Assembly: GCA_030248135.1 (NCBI GenBank)
Contig: JASANC010004023.1
Coordinates: 1 to 51,298, forward strand
Reading direction: 5' to 3'
DNA from: Theristus sp. LFF4_11
Lineage: Eukaryota; Nematoda; Chromadorea; Monhysterida; Xyalidae
DNA: 51,298 bases
Positions 21,801 to 33,026 of this stretch are shown here, one piece after another. The translations under genes and the position numbers were made by a program. Positions within the stretch are counted from its first letter, which is position 1, and every line of letters begins with the position of its first letter. The notes under the pieces were generated by a model. That model was not told the origin of the DNA, did no database searches, and worked only from the letters and a program-made list of their open reading frames with translations.

Positions 21801-24023
21801 TTTTTTCACGCTTTGACCTACTCTAAAGGTGCCCCTAGCAAACTTGGCCCACTATTTCCGGGTGATTTGTTGTGTTTCGGATAAACTACAGTTCATGTGG
21901 GTTACGCACAAGAAAAAGCTAACGGATGTGAAGCGTTGTTTGGCAATGAGAGAGCACACAATTCAGCAGACATGCATTTTTTGACTTTTTTCACCCTTTG
22001 ACCTGCTCTAAAGGTGCCCCTAGCAAACTTGGCCCACTATTTCCGGGTGATTTGTTGTGCGTCGGATAAACTACAGTTCATGTGGGTTACGCACAAGAAA
22101 AAGCTAACGGATGTGAAGCGTTGTTTGGCAATGAGAGAGCACACAATTCAGCAGACATGCATTTTTTGACTTTTTTCACCCTTTGACCTGCTCTAAAGGT
22201 GCCCCTAGCAAACTTGGCCCACTATTTCCGGGTGATTTGTTGTGTTTCGGATAAACTACAGTTCATGTGGGTTACGCACAAGAAAAAGCTAACGGATGTG
22301 AAGCGTTGTTTGGCAATGAGAGGGCACACAATTCAGCAGACATGCATTTTTTGACTTTTTTCACCCTTTGACCTGCTCTAAAGGTGCCCCTAGCAAACTT
22401 GGCCCACTATTTCCGGGTGATTTGTTGTGTTTCGGATAAACTACAGTTCATGTGGGTTACGCACAAGAAAAAGCTAACGGATGTGAAGCGTTGTTTGGCA
22501 ATGAGAGAGCACACAATTCAGCAGACATGCATTTTTTGACTTTTTTCACCCTTTGACCTGCTCTAAAGGTGCCCCTAGCAAACTTGGCCCACTATTTCCG
22601 GGTGATTTGTTGTGCGTCGGATAAACTACAGTTCATGTGGGTTACGCACAAGAAAAAGCTAACGGATGTGAAGCGTTGTTTGGCAATGAGAGAGCACACA
22701 ATTCAGCAGACATGCATTTTTTGACTTTTTTCACCCTTTGACCTGCTCTAAAGGTGCCCCTAGCAAACTTGGCCCACTATTTCCGGGTGATTTGTTGTGT
22801 TTCGGATAAACTACAGTTCATGTGGGTTACGCACAAGAAAAAGCTAACGGATGTGAAGCGTTGTTTGGCAATGAGAGGGCACACAATTCAGCAGACATGC
22901 ATTTTTTGACTTTTTTCACCCTTTGACCTGCTCTAAAGGTGCCCCTAGCAAACTTGGCCCACTATTTCCGGGTGATTTGTTGTGTTTCGGATAAACTACA
23001 GTTCATGTGGGTTACGCACAAGAAAAAGCTAACGGATGTGAAGCGTTGTTTGGCAATGAGAGAGCACACAATTCAGCAGACATGCATTTTTTGATTTTTT
23101 TCACCCTTTGACCTGCTCTAAAGGTGCCCCTAGCAAACTTGGCCCACTATTTCCGGGTGATTTGTTGTGCGTCGGATAAACTACAGTTCATGTGGGTTAC
23201 GCACAAGAAAAAGCTAACGGATGTGAAGCGTTGTTTGGCAATGAGAGGGCACACAATTCAGCAGACATGCATTTTTTTGACTTTTTTCACGCTTTGACCT
23301 ACTCTAAAGGTGCCCCTAGCAAACTTGGCCCACTATTTCCAGGTGATTTGTTGTGTTTCGGATAAACTACAGTTCATGTGGGTTACGCACAAGAAAAAGC
23401 TAACGGATGTGAAGCGTTGTTTGGCAATGAGAGAGCACACAATTCAGCAGACATGCATTTTTTTACTTTTTTCACCCTTTGACCTGCTCTAAAGGTGCCC
23501 CTAGCAAACTTGGCCCACTATTTCCGGGTGATTTGTTGTGCGTCGAATAAACTACAGTTCATGTGGGTTACGCACAAGAAAAAGCTAACGGATGTGAAGC
23601 GTTGTTTGGCAATGAGAGGGCACACAATTCAGCAGACATGCATTTTTTTGACTTTTTTCTCCACAAAGCAATGTTTCAATTGCTCATATAAATCGTGTGC
23701 GTGAATATTTTTGCACGAAAATTGAATCACGTATTCTCTGAGTCCGTAGCTACAAAATGAGTGCTCGATGAGTGTTTTTGGTGCACGTGGTGTGGAGAAC
23801 AAAGCAGTCAACCAAAACTCCTAGTTTGCGTGCGTCCCTATTAGTCCTCCCTTAACAGACAGGAAGCCCGCTGTCACGCGTAGACTAGGAGTTGAGAGCT
23901 GAAACTTTGTGTGTGTTATTTTTTTATCATAACTAACAACTATCTGGCGGCGGCGATTCAATTTGAAACAATTTTTTTTTCGTTTCGCTGGTGGTTCGAA
24001 TTTCTGGGACAGCGACTCTTAAA
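18806..24023. mobile_element. 5.2 kb foldback element built from a 185-bp satellite
   Basis: The ends are inverted: TTTAAGAGTCGCTGTCCCAG at 18806 and its complement ending at 24023. Inside each end is about 390 bases of non-repetitive arm, and then a 185-bp tandem repeat. About 6 units run in one orientation on the left (19195-20232). A spacer of about 100 bases follows (20233-20333). About 18 units in the opposite orientation run on the right (20334-23640). The outer 700 or so bases mirror each other with constant register about position 21420, down to unit-specific variants. Apparent small open frames are the same satellite read repeatedly. The architecture resembles Drosophila Foldback and Galileo elements. 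No transposase was seen. Confidence 0.85.
20233..20333. repeat. Spacer where satellite orientation flips
   Basis: About 100 bases between the left and right satellite arrays that do not match the 185-bp unit except at their edges. It contains AATAAAGATATAACGG and a diverged unit fragment (GTTTGCCAACGAGAGAGCAC). It is the loop of the foldback structure. Confidence 0.7.
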
Positions 24024-24180
24024 ACCAACCTTCATTTGGTCGTTGTTTGCCGGATCGTCAGGAACGTTCATTGCATGCGAACGTGGCGTTACGACGCCGT
24101 AAAACGGGCTGCTCATTCCACGATGCAATCCAAATAATATTCAAATTTTAGATTTGTTTATCACACACTATTTTGACCAT
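24024..24180. other. Unique flank of the foldback element
   Basis: Short unique sequence with no gene or repeat recognised. Confidence 0.4.
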
Positions 24181-25760
24181 TTCTACTCAAATTTCGCGTT
24201 GCTGCTTGTTGCGAATGTAAATATTCCATTATATGGACCACAAATAATTGTCAATAAAACATATTCCGCAGCGCCTGTGTCAATGTTTTCGCTCCTCGAA
24301 CGGGTCAGACCATTTCGGTAAACCTGAAATCGTGAAATGCAAAACAAAGTTTGTCGCAAAAGCAAATAAATAGATCTCACTCGCAGGTGACATAAACACG
24401 CGCTTAATAAGAAGCTGCGGAAAATAATTGCCAATTTCTGCCACCATTCTAACAAGAGTTTACTCTGTTTTAGCGCATAAAGCTACTAAGCCGCTGCTGG
24501 AAACATAAACTACCTACGTGTTTTTCAAACTGATATGCATAATGACGGACTATACACAATAAATAAAAAAACGTGAAATTTGAAATAAATAAATAAAAAG
24601 TCTGACCAAACGTGTCCTTTCGTTTCACCAACTCATCTGCACCTGACTGTTTGCGTTGACTGGCTAAAAATAAAAAAAAAGCTCGCGGAATTGCGAAACT
24701 TCAATCAAAACATATCGGCATTCAGTCAGTTAAACACCAGTACATGTATGATGAAACCTGACTCGGTGCATTGCATTTGAACGCACATTTGCACAGACAC
24801 ATGCTGAAAAAAGGCAAACAGTGCAGCGACTGTGCGTGCTGTTGCCTGAACAAAACCCGCACACCCGCCTCTGAAATTATCAGTCACGGAACACACAGCA
24901 GGCAGCCGTGTCTAACCAAACCATTGCAACTGCGCACCTTTGTTTTGCCTTGCAGAGCGCGCTTGAAAATATCGAGACACGATTTACAGACTTGACAATC
25001 GCAATTCAAAATGCAATGTTGTTTCGTGCATTTCACGTACGATAGTAATCGGGGAAGAACATTGGACGCCAAATGACAGGGTACGTCGTCAACGCGAACA
25101 CCGCGACAAACGCGCCAACCTGGACATTTGAAAATGATCATGAAGGCGTACGATGCAAATGCCTAAATGGACTTTCCATTGGAGTAAACACGCTGCGAAC
25201 TCGGCTGTCAGCTGATTAATTGATCACGTGATGTACGTTTTCTGTGTAGCGCAAACGCCACCTCCACAGCAATGTCTGCACAGAAAGAATGCAACACGCA
25301 AGCACCAAACAATCAGCGGTGCTGATAAGCCCACAGAGTTCGACTGTAGCCAAAACGCGCCCGGGCACCCAAGTCAGACTCACTCCCAATGCGGTCGAAT
25401 TTTGTCTGGCGAATTGTTTCAGTCTGGGATCCCTGAGCGCATCAATCAGCGCCCAAAGTGGCGCCTTTTTTCGCACCGGTGCCCCTTTTGGCAAACGCAT
25501 CCGGTTAATGCGACAGCTATCTCGAAGAACGATAGAATTACAGGGTTGAACACGACACGGTACTTGAAGACGTTTTCGGACATCTGCTGTTGCACTTCAA
25601 ACGAGTCTGTGAAGTTTAAAAAATCAATCTTGCTGATCAAAGCAACACAAACGAGGGTAGCAATCAACAGACTTTATTCATCATGTCAACCAAACATAGA
25701 TTTTGACCAGCAACAACTTTTGGTTGGACAACAAAATATAAACATATTTAACGGTGCCTA
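24181..25760 (-). CDS. Unidentified gene-like region, possibly a membrane protein
   Basis: No confident identity. On the minus strand there are exon-like pieces with good splice signals. One ends at 25384 before GTGAGT and reads ALIDALRDPRLKQFARQNS near its end. A 39-base exon at 25237-25275 encodes TLLWRWRLRYTEN. One starting at 25119 reads VGAFVAVFALTTYPVIW and would form a membrane segment. Upstream, VVFNPVILSFFEIAVAL (about 25510-25560) is also hydrophobic but in another frame. The LRY-type motif after a hydrophobic run faintly recalls the TMEM33 family, too weakly to name. Start and stop are not fixed; the low-complexity content does not rule out a pseudogene. Confidence 0.25.
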
Positions 25761-25919
25761 ACCGCTTCGCTAAAAAAAACATCGCCGACACTGCTGCATT
25801 TCATTTTATTTCAAAAAAATGTTGACAAAAAATCAAAATTCCATAAAAAAACTACGATATACAACAAAAACATTGGAATATGCAAAAAACTTCAACACAT
25901 TGAAATCGCTATCACTAAA

Positions 25920-26368
25920 GGCCCATTCATGCACGCGCGCGCTGAAGCGCGTTGACGCGCGCCAACATGAACGTGCGTATGAATGTGCGTACAGTATGGC
26001 CGAATAAATGAGGCAGTCCATCAAGGCGGGATCAGCCGCAAACTAGGAGTTGTCTTTTTTAAAAAAGCCAACGTAATTCCCAATCATGTGTACAAGGGAT
26101 AAAGAATGAACAGAATAGCGCGGATAATCCATTAGTTTAAAAAACGCGTCAAATTTGGCACACAGTTCAGTTTATGAACGTCTTTTTTCTTTCATTCAAA
26201 ATTCGCGCGCTCCTGGCACCCTGAAAAAAGCTGCCATGTTTAACCGGCCATACCGTATGTTCTAAAACTGAAGCACGCTGACGCGCGCTGAAGCTGCGCT
26301 GTTTTTCACTTCATGAATGTGTAGCGAAGTGACGCGCTGTCGCGCTTCAATCTCCATGAATGGCGCTT
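25920..26368. repeat. Inverted repeat rich in GCGCGC, MITE-like
   Basis: GGCCCATTCATGCACGCGCGCG on the left and CGCGCTTCAATCTCCATGAATGGCGCTT on the right share an inverted CCATTCATG...GAAGCGCG core. Subterminal TGACGCGC motifs recur on both sides. Probably a small element of about 450 bases; its target duplication was not found. Confidence 0.45.
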
Positions 26369-27155
26369 AACAAAGTGTGAAAAACTGTTAAAAATAAAGA
26401 TCATTACTCATATCATAGATAAATACAAAATAATATTTCTGTAACTTCCTCCAAATCGGTTTTCAACAAAAACCATGCAAATTATATCCAAAAACAAGGC
26501 AACGAACCACAAGCTGACACAAATAGACAAATATTACAGTAAAAATGCAGATTATAAACAAAACAAGACAATACAAAAATGTAGATCACAAAAGACAATG
26601 ATTGTTGAAAAGTACAGCGGAAATGTCCATGAAACAAAAAAACAGAAATTTCAAAACATTAAAAAGAACCGGATTCTACCGGGTTTCAGGACCGAAATAA
26701 AATTTCTGTGCAAACTCATTTAATAATGAAAACCCATTCTTTGTACAACATTTGCAAATCTCACAAAATTAAAACAAGACAACGAACTACAAACCCTGAA
26801 CCACCATTATCCACTTTGCAGTTTGTTCAATACATCCCGATTGTTCTGGCTTTCAGAAAATCGTGGTGTGTGGCCATGTCCACAGAGCTGATCTGTCACA
26901 AGTAAGTTCACACATTTCATGAGCAACTGCTAATAAAAACGCATCGACACGGTGCTATATTGCGCATCTACAGTTATTTTGCTGAAAAACCGTTGCAGCA
27001 CACAAGTGCAAAGCTAGCATCTGCCATAAAATTATGATAACTCTTTTTTAGTGATGTCGAAGACAAAAAATTCAGCCAGCCAATCAACTGAGACGAACAA
27101 TGAAACAGTTGACAGAGAGCGCGATCTTTATGCGACTAAAAGCAGAAACTGTTTG
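26369..27155. other. AT-rich intergenic sequence
   Basis: No gene or structured repeat recognised; open frames are short, Lys/Asn/Ile-rich and typical of AT-rich noise. It lies downstream of the MKK4 gene, whose 3' untranslated region must be in its right part. Confidence 0.5.
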
Positions 27156-29895
27156 TCATTTGTTGTTGTCAAACGTTGTCCATTGGCCCATTCGTTTCTC
27201 GAGTTCACAGGTGGCTGCCACGTCTAGCACCCGTTTGACGAACGCCGCCACGTCAACCGATTCCTTCTTGCTCTTCTGTATGAAATCCGTTTTCTAAAAA
27301 TTAAAAAATGAACCATTTGAGAAAAGGGGTAAATGTTCTTATAGTTGTTTCCGAATGTTTAAGAATGTTTTTAGACAAGAGGTAGCAGCGGCAAAACTAA
27401 ACTAACCAGCAAATCGTGATATCTCGGTCGTTGACTTTCCTCTTTCACCAAGCTGAAAAAAAAACAGTTACTTATAAAATACTTGAAAATGTTTGGCACA
27501 ATTAAAATAAAAACGCCACTAATTTTGCAGCTGAAAATCAGCATCAAGTTAAGACCATCATGAAACCGCGACTGACCACATATTTACAAAGTTTACGAAC
27601 GACAACGAAAATTGGTCGTTGACGGTCAACATCGGTGGGTCGCCCTGGACGACCTGCTGCAGTTGCTCAAAGACACTGTTCCACGCTGGGTAGGGGAACT
27701 CGCCTTTCGCAACCTCAACCTGAACGCACTTTTGTGTGACAGTTCTGTGTGCACTTTGTGATCATTTGCTCAAGGACGTACCAATTTAGAAAAATCAAAA
27801 CGTGCCTCAAACACGGTGTAGCAAATACAGCGCTCACCACTAACCAAGGTTATTCCAAGACTCCAGACGTCCGACCGAATTCCGTAAGTGCTCGTTTGTA
27901 GACTGAGACGTTCTGGCTGAAAGCGAATGCAGCCGGAGCACATTGAATTGAAACGCAACAGTTATACGAAAACTTCATCAATCTAACAGCAGAACAATTT
28001 GTTCATTGTGATTCTGCTCGAATCAATCACTCGCAAGTTGCCTGCATTTACTGGCATGCACTGCATCTGAACATCATTTACCGCCATGTACGGTCTGCAA
28101 CCGGCATCGCGCGTTCGTGCGATTGAGTCGACCAACTGACCGGCAATGCCGAAATCGCACAGTTTGATTTGAGCACGACGGTCGAGCAGAATATTGGACG
28201 GCTTCACGTCTGACACACAGAAATATACATGAACAAAAATCGAAGCACTGAAATTCAAAAACGGGAGAACAACGAAATAAGAAACATACCTCTGTGAATA
28301 ATCTTGTGGTGATCCTTTAAGTATGAAAGCGCGTGTACAGTCTGCAATGGACATCAAATTTAAAACAAACTTGACATTTCACACAGAAAAACAACTCAGC
28401 CAAACGAAAAATAAAACCGAGTGAAAACCAAACATGAACACGTACAGCAACAGCGATTTTTCCGATCACATTTTCGGGCACCCGTTCGTTCAGTGTTTTC
28501 TTGCAAGTTTTGTACAGGATCTCAACCGATGTGTCCATCAACTCCATGCAGATCCAGCACTGGCCCTAAAAATGTTCCAAAGAAACGAATGAGAAACAAA
28601 GTTATGCAAAGTCCGAAGTCTCAACACAGTGTACTCGGTTTCTAAAACACAGTATAATGTTGCGCAGTGCAAATCGCAGACAAATACACGCACACGCACA
28701 CACAGTATACAGCAGCGCCAATGTCAACGCAGATGTATGTGTGCGTTTGCTCGTACATGTGCAACAATCAATAGTGTTATGTAGCGAGTGAACAGTCCCA
28801 AAACAAGAACTAGTCTATACGTCAGTTTTTGCTTTGTGGGCTGCGGACTGACACCGCGAGGGCTGGACACTGTTTTTGCGGTTTCGGCCGGTAAGCGAAG
28901 ACCGCGGCGACCCCGGGCTCGTCAGTTCGACAAGTCAACAAGTTCGACGAGCCCGGGGTCACCGCGGTCTTCGCTTACCGGCCGAAACCGCAATAACGGT
29001 GTCCAGCCCTCGCGGTGTCAGTCCGCAGCCCACAAATCAAAAAACTGACGTATAACATCGTTTTTACGCATATATCCGTGGCCAAAAGCCAACCCAAGCA
29101 AGAACTAGTCTAATTCAAAAACACAACGCATGAAGTACGTTGTAAAAAATCTCAATTAAAAGAGTGTCAGTGTACTTCAGTGAAAATTGCACCATAGAAC
29201 TGTACGATGTACGGGCAGTCATCGGAGCGCATCAGTGCTTCGAGTTCGTTGAGCAAATTTTTCTGCTCCTGCTCAGTTACGGTCGACCGAATCGTCTGCA
29301 AATCAACAATAGATCACATTGATGCTGGTCCTATGTTTGTAAAATAGCTTTTTCAAATGAATCCCCGCCACGGGCCACACACACACACACAATTGTGAAA
29401 AACTGGCAATGTGAAACTTTTTGGTCATCTGCAAGACTTGCAACACACAAAACCTACTTTAACTGCCATGAGTTGATTTGAGGGTGCATGCCGCATTTTC
29501 ATGACCGTGCCAAACGCGCCCTCTCCAATGACGCCTTTGTTCTCAAGATCGCTCGCCACAAAATCGAATTCGCTATCAGGGCTGATCTTCAGTTTACCGT
29601 TTGAATGCGACCGAATGAATTCACTGCAAACGTGCGAACGGAATTGAAGTATTAAGCTGAACCATCTCAACTCAACCCCAGCTTCGTTCCGCTTTCAAAC
29701 ACGAATAAAATGACAATGGTTGGACTTGCAAACAACCAAACAAACAACCAACATTGCTGGTGACTTTGTGGTTGCAGAGGACGGCCACCCATGAACGCAG
29801 TCGCCGTCGCTCGTGTCAGGTGGTTTTTTGCGACAGGACGTTTCATTGAAATCAAACGGCTTCAAGCCGCTGCGATTAGACGAAGACATATTCAT
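27156..29895 (-). CDS. MAP2K4: Dual-specificity MAP kinase kinase, MKK4-like
   Basis: A MAP2K that phosphorylates Thr and Tyr in the activation loop of JNK/p38 kinases in the cytoplasm. Exons in order: 29789-29895, 29458-29623, 29176-29295, 28446-28565, 28290-28341, 28082-28209, 27845-27916, 27577-27719, 27407-27452 and 27156-27293, giving 363 residues (human MAP2K4 399). Visible motifs: NGKLKISPD before the kinase domain, the glycine loop GEGAFGTV, the ATP lysine in LMAVK, TIRSTVTEQEQ, CWICMELMDTS, the catalytic loop IIHRDVKPSN, DFG, the activation segment DSIARTRDAGCRPYMA with both regulatory Ser and Thr, APERL and SDVWSLGITL. SIARTRDAGCRPYM favours MKK4 over MKK7. The first donor (GTGGCC) is weak. 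A GC-rich hairpin element lies in the third intron. Confidence 0.95.
28816..29054. mobile_element. Near-perfect GC-rich hairpin MITE in an MKK4 intron
   Basis: TATACGTCAGTTTTTG at the left and its complement at the right close a 239-base palindrome with arms of about 105 bases and a loop of about 22. The arms include GGTTTCGGCCGGTAAGCGAAG and GACCCCGGGCTCGTC, far richer in GC than the surrounding intron. CAAGAACTAGTCTA occurs immediately outside on the left (28804) and again at 29099, which may be a direct duplication with extra sequence. Confidence 0.85.
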
Positions 29896-30213
29896 TCAGC
29901 GAACCACGTTTTTTTTCGTCAAATTTTTCTTGCGTCAATTGACGCAAGCGGTCGAAAAATTTTGCGTCAACACAAATTTCCTTGCGTCAATCTCAATATG
30001 ATACCAGTCTGAATCGAACAAATAACAATAAAGAAGCAATATTTTTACGTCATTCATCACTAAAAGTAGCGTTTTTGACGCCTGTGGTCAAACAACAAGG
30101 CGATTTTGGCATTTGACAACCCCTGATGCGCAGAAACAAAGCTTTATGGAGCCTCGGCACTCCACACTCTTCACACGTGAAGCGTAAAAACAAGCAGTTT
30201 AGTTTTATTGCTG
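29896..30213. other. Upstream region of MKK4
   Basis: No gene seen. It contains TTTTTCGTCAAATTTTTCTTGCGTCAATTGACGCAAG, a short TTGCGTCAA palindrome at about 29930-29950 with further TTGCGTCAA copies near 29963 and 29983, possibly promoter elements of the divergent MKK4 gene. Confidence 0.4.
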
Positions 30214-30219
30214 TTAAGT

Positions 30220-30692
30220 CCATAGTTGTTCAAGAGCCGAGGGGTTGGGGGGGCCGATATAGATAGCTGGAGCAAATTTTCTAGATAGATAGATAGCTGG
30301 AAAATTTTGGGGGGGGCCGCGGGGGGGGCCATGTGACTTTGGGGGGGGCCGGTCAAAATTTTGAAATTTGATAGATGGATAGCTAAAACGCTAAAAAGCT
30401 ATAAAAACAGCAAAATAATGCTAAAAATACACTAAAAATCAAGTATAAACGCGTATTTTACCTAAAATTAGCGAAATTTTCAAGAATTACAGGCAAAAAT
30501 GGTTAATTTTGGTCAAAAATTGACTCATTTTATGTCTTCGAAGACAAAAATTTTCAGATAGATAGCTGGCTGAGAAATTTTTTTTAGATAGATAATAGCT
30601 GAGCCGAAAAAACCTGTCTGATAGAGATAGATTCGAAAATTTTTGGGGGGGGGGGGCAGGCCCCCCAGGCCCCCCCCCTAGAACAACTATGG
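30220..30692. mobile_element. G-tract MITE with 12-bp terminal inverted repeats
   Basis: Perfect inverted ends CCATAGTTGTTC (30220-30231) and GAACAACTATGG (30681-30692) are flanked by a TTAAGT duplication (30214-30219 and 30693-30698). The interior has runs of 6-12 G or C next to tandem GATAGATAGCTGGA-type sequence. A partial copy forms the window's left edge and another the block at 5455-5545, so this copy defines the family. No coding capacity was seen. Confidence 0.9.
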
Positions 30693-30698
30693 TTAAGT

Positions 30699-31200
30699 CC
30701 ATTAACGAGCTCATGAAACCAATTGCAGAAGCTTTTGTGGATACCTGAACTTTGCTCGTCGATCTTTTAGTTTTACCTAAAAGTAGAAATTGTCAAAAAA
30801 ACTTCTGCCAACAGAAAGTGACTTTATGATTTTTTTGCCCAGAATTTCGTGTGCACTTTGTTTTTGGCAGAATTTTTTTGACAGCATCAGGCCCAGGGGC
30901 AGGCAGGGCTAGGGTTGTCAAACAAAAATCAAAAAAATTTAAAAAAAAGCAATTAAAAAACAAAAATGCCTATTAATATTTAAAAACAAATTTTTTTCTC
31001 TAGTGCTGTGCTCTGAATAGGGTTGTTTTGTTTTGTTAAACAAAAATCAAAAAAAAATTATAAAAAAACAAAAATTCTGATTTAAAAAAAATTCGAAAAA
31101 TTTTCCTCTAATATGCTCTGAAAACCTCAATTTTGGCACAATTTTTCGAAAGTTCGACAAAAATTTTCTTTTATATTACCCCGTAAAACTTTTAGCAGTC
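30699..31200. other. AT-rich intergenic sequence
   Basis: A-tract and T-tract rich sequence with repeated CAAAAATCAAAAAAA motifs; no gene recognised. Confidence 0.4.
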
Positions 31201-31209
31201 GATTTTGGA

Positions 31210-32377
31210 GGCCTTTAACAAAACCACGGAGGCAACACGGAACACGGAGGCTGCACGCTTAACAAAACCACGGAGGTAACACGGAGGCTGCGTGCAGCTA
31301 AAGTGACCCATATTTTATATGCACACAACACGCTGCGCACCTTTAACAAAACCACGGAAACGGAACACGGAGGCACGCGGATTTGGGGAGATTTGGGGAC
31401 AGGACAAATCCGTCCCCCTCCAAAAAAATTATGTTTTTGTTAAATAAATAAATAAATAAAAAAGCGCAATAAAGCAAAGCAAAGCTAAATGTCAAAACTA
31501 GACTTCAAGGATTACGGTAGCTCTCCAACGGGTCTCGACACGATTTTTTAAAAACGTCCCTGATTGCCAGCAAAAGCTACTCTATTGCTGGACACCGTTC
31601 ATATGATTGCAACAAACAGTCTTTTGTTTGAAGTTCGGGCACACGGGTTACGGTAGCTGTAGTTCGGTCTTGACACGAAGTTGCTGAAAACTACTGTGAA
31701 TAACAGTTGTTTCTTGCAATCATGTGAACGGTGTTCATCAATTTAGTATTTTCCTGGCAATAAAAGGCAGTTTAAAAAAATCGCGTCGAGACCCACACAG
31801 CAGAGTTACCGTATTCTTTGAACTCAAGTTTTGACATTTTGTGAAAACGCTGCGTGTTTCTAATTGGTTTCAACTGTTATTCGCAAGAAACGAAGTAGTT
31901 TTCAGCATCATCGTGTCAAGACCCAAAACTACCGCTACCGTAACCCGTGTGCCAGAACTTCAAACAAAAGACTGTTTGTTGCAATCATATGAACGGTGTC
32001 CACCAATAGAGTAGCTTTTGCTGGCAATCAGGGACGTTTTTAAAAAATCGTGTCGAGACACGTTGGAGAGCTACCGTAATCCTTGAAGTCTAGTTTTGAC
32101 ATTTAGCTTTGCTTTGCTTTATTGCGCTTTTATTAATTTATTTGTTTATTTAACAAAAACATAATTTTTTTGGAGGGGGACGGATTTGTCCTGTCCCCAA
32201 ATCTCCCCAAATCCGCGTGCCTCCGTGTTCCGTGGTTTTGTTAAAGGTGCGCAGCGTGTTGTGTGCATATAAAATATGGGTCACTTTAGCTGCACGCAGC
32301 CTCCGTGTTGCCTCCGTGGTTTTGTTAAGCGTGCAGCCTCCGTGTTCCGTGTTGCCTCCGTGGTTTTGTTAAAGGCC
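31210..32377. mobile_element. Mutator-like foldback element with 9-bp duplication
   Basis: A 1168-base palindrome whose ends read GGCCTTTAACAAAACCACGG and its complement, with arms of about 480 bases around a less matched centre near 31790. The 9 bases GATTTTGGA directly precede (31201-31209) and follow (32378-32386) it, the duplication size typical of Mutator-like elements. The outer arms contain repeated AACACGGAGGC units. No transposase is present. Small indels between the arms show it is not newly formed. Confidence 0.88.
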
Positions 32378-32386
32378 GATTTTGGA

Positions 32387-33026
32387 CCGTTTTACCGACT
32401 GATTTCAGGCTTCAACAACATCTGCGATGAAGTTTTTGAGCGTCCCAAAGGTTGGCTTACCATTTCCGATGCAGATAAGGTGACGATTCGCCTCGCAGAG
32501 CGTCCGATTGTGCTCGCTTCTCCGTTTGCAAGCGCTACGTTGTCTGGTTGCTGCTTCGTGTCGTGTCGTCGCGATATCATCAGAAGAATTGATCGCATTT
32601 CAAGGCGGAATGTTTGCCTTCACTTCAGCATTAGCTTGGCTGGGAACAATTAGTGACGTTTTGGAGGTCAAAACACAAGAAGAGGCATGGTGACGGTTTG
32701 GAAAAGGGGTAATTGAGGTCACCAAAACAAAATCTGCAAAGTTCCGCCATACGGGAGGGAGTCAGTCGGGAGGCGCTTGCACATCATATGTGGTTCTTCG
32801 GACTCCCTGATTGATTTAGCACAACTTTGATTTTTGAAATTAAAAAAAAATTTAAACAAAAATGACGATTTTTGTTTTTTTACAACCCTACTTCGGTACT
32901 CTGGGTTCGAGTACTCGGGTTCTTCGGGTTCGGATATTCTGATTTTTCTCCGGCGTTTTGAAATTTTTTTAAATTTCATTTAAGCAGGCTGAGACACGCA
33001 CCATCGCACAGCACAACTTTAAAATT
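32387..33026. other. Unassigned region with a possible orphan exon
   Basis: After a GATTTCAG acceptor-like site at 32408 an open stretch on the + strand reads NNICDEVFERPKGWLTISDA and continues with balanced composition to about 32560. I do not recognise it. It may be an exon of a gene broken by the Mutator-like element 30 bases upstream. The rest is A/T-rich with no other signal. Confidence 0.25.

Noticed and set aside
19029..23811. Repeated 60-90 residue open frames across the satellite
   Set aside because: They are the same 185-bp monomer read on either strand; the identical peptides recur every 185 bases, with no start context or homologue.
18806..24023. CRISPR-like array
   Set aside because: Repeats are 185 bases and contiguous with no distinct spacers; the setting is an intron-bearing animal genome.
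25819..27297. Several Lys/Asn-rich open frames
   Set aside because: AT-rich noise without homologues or consistent splice signals.
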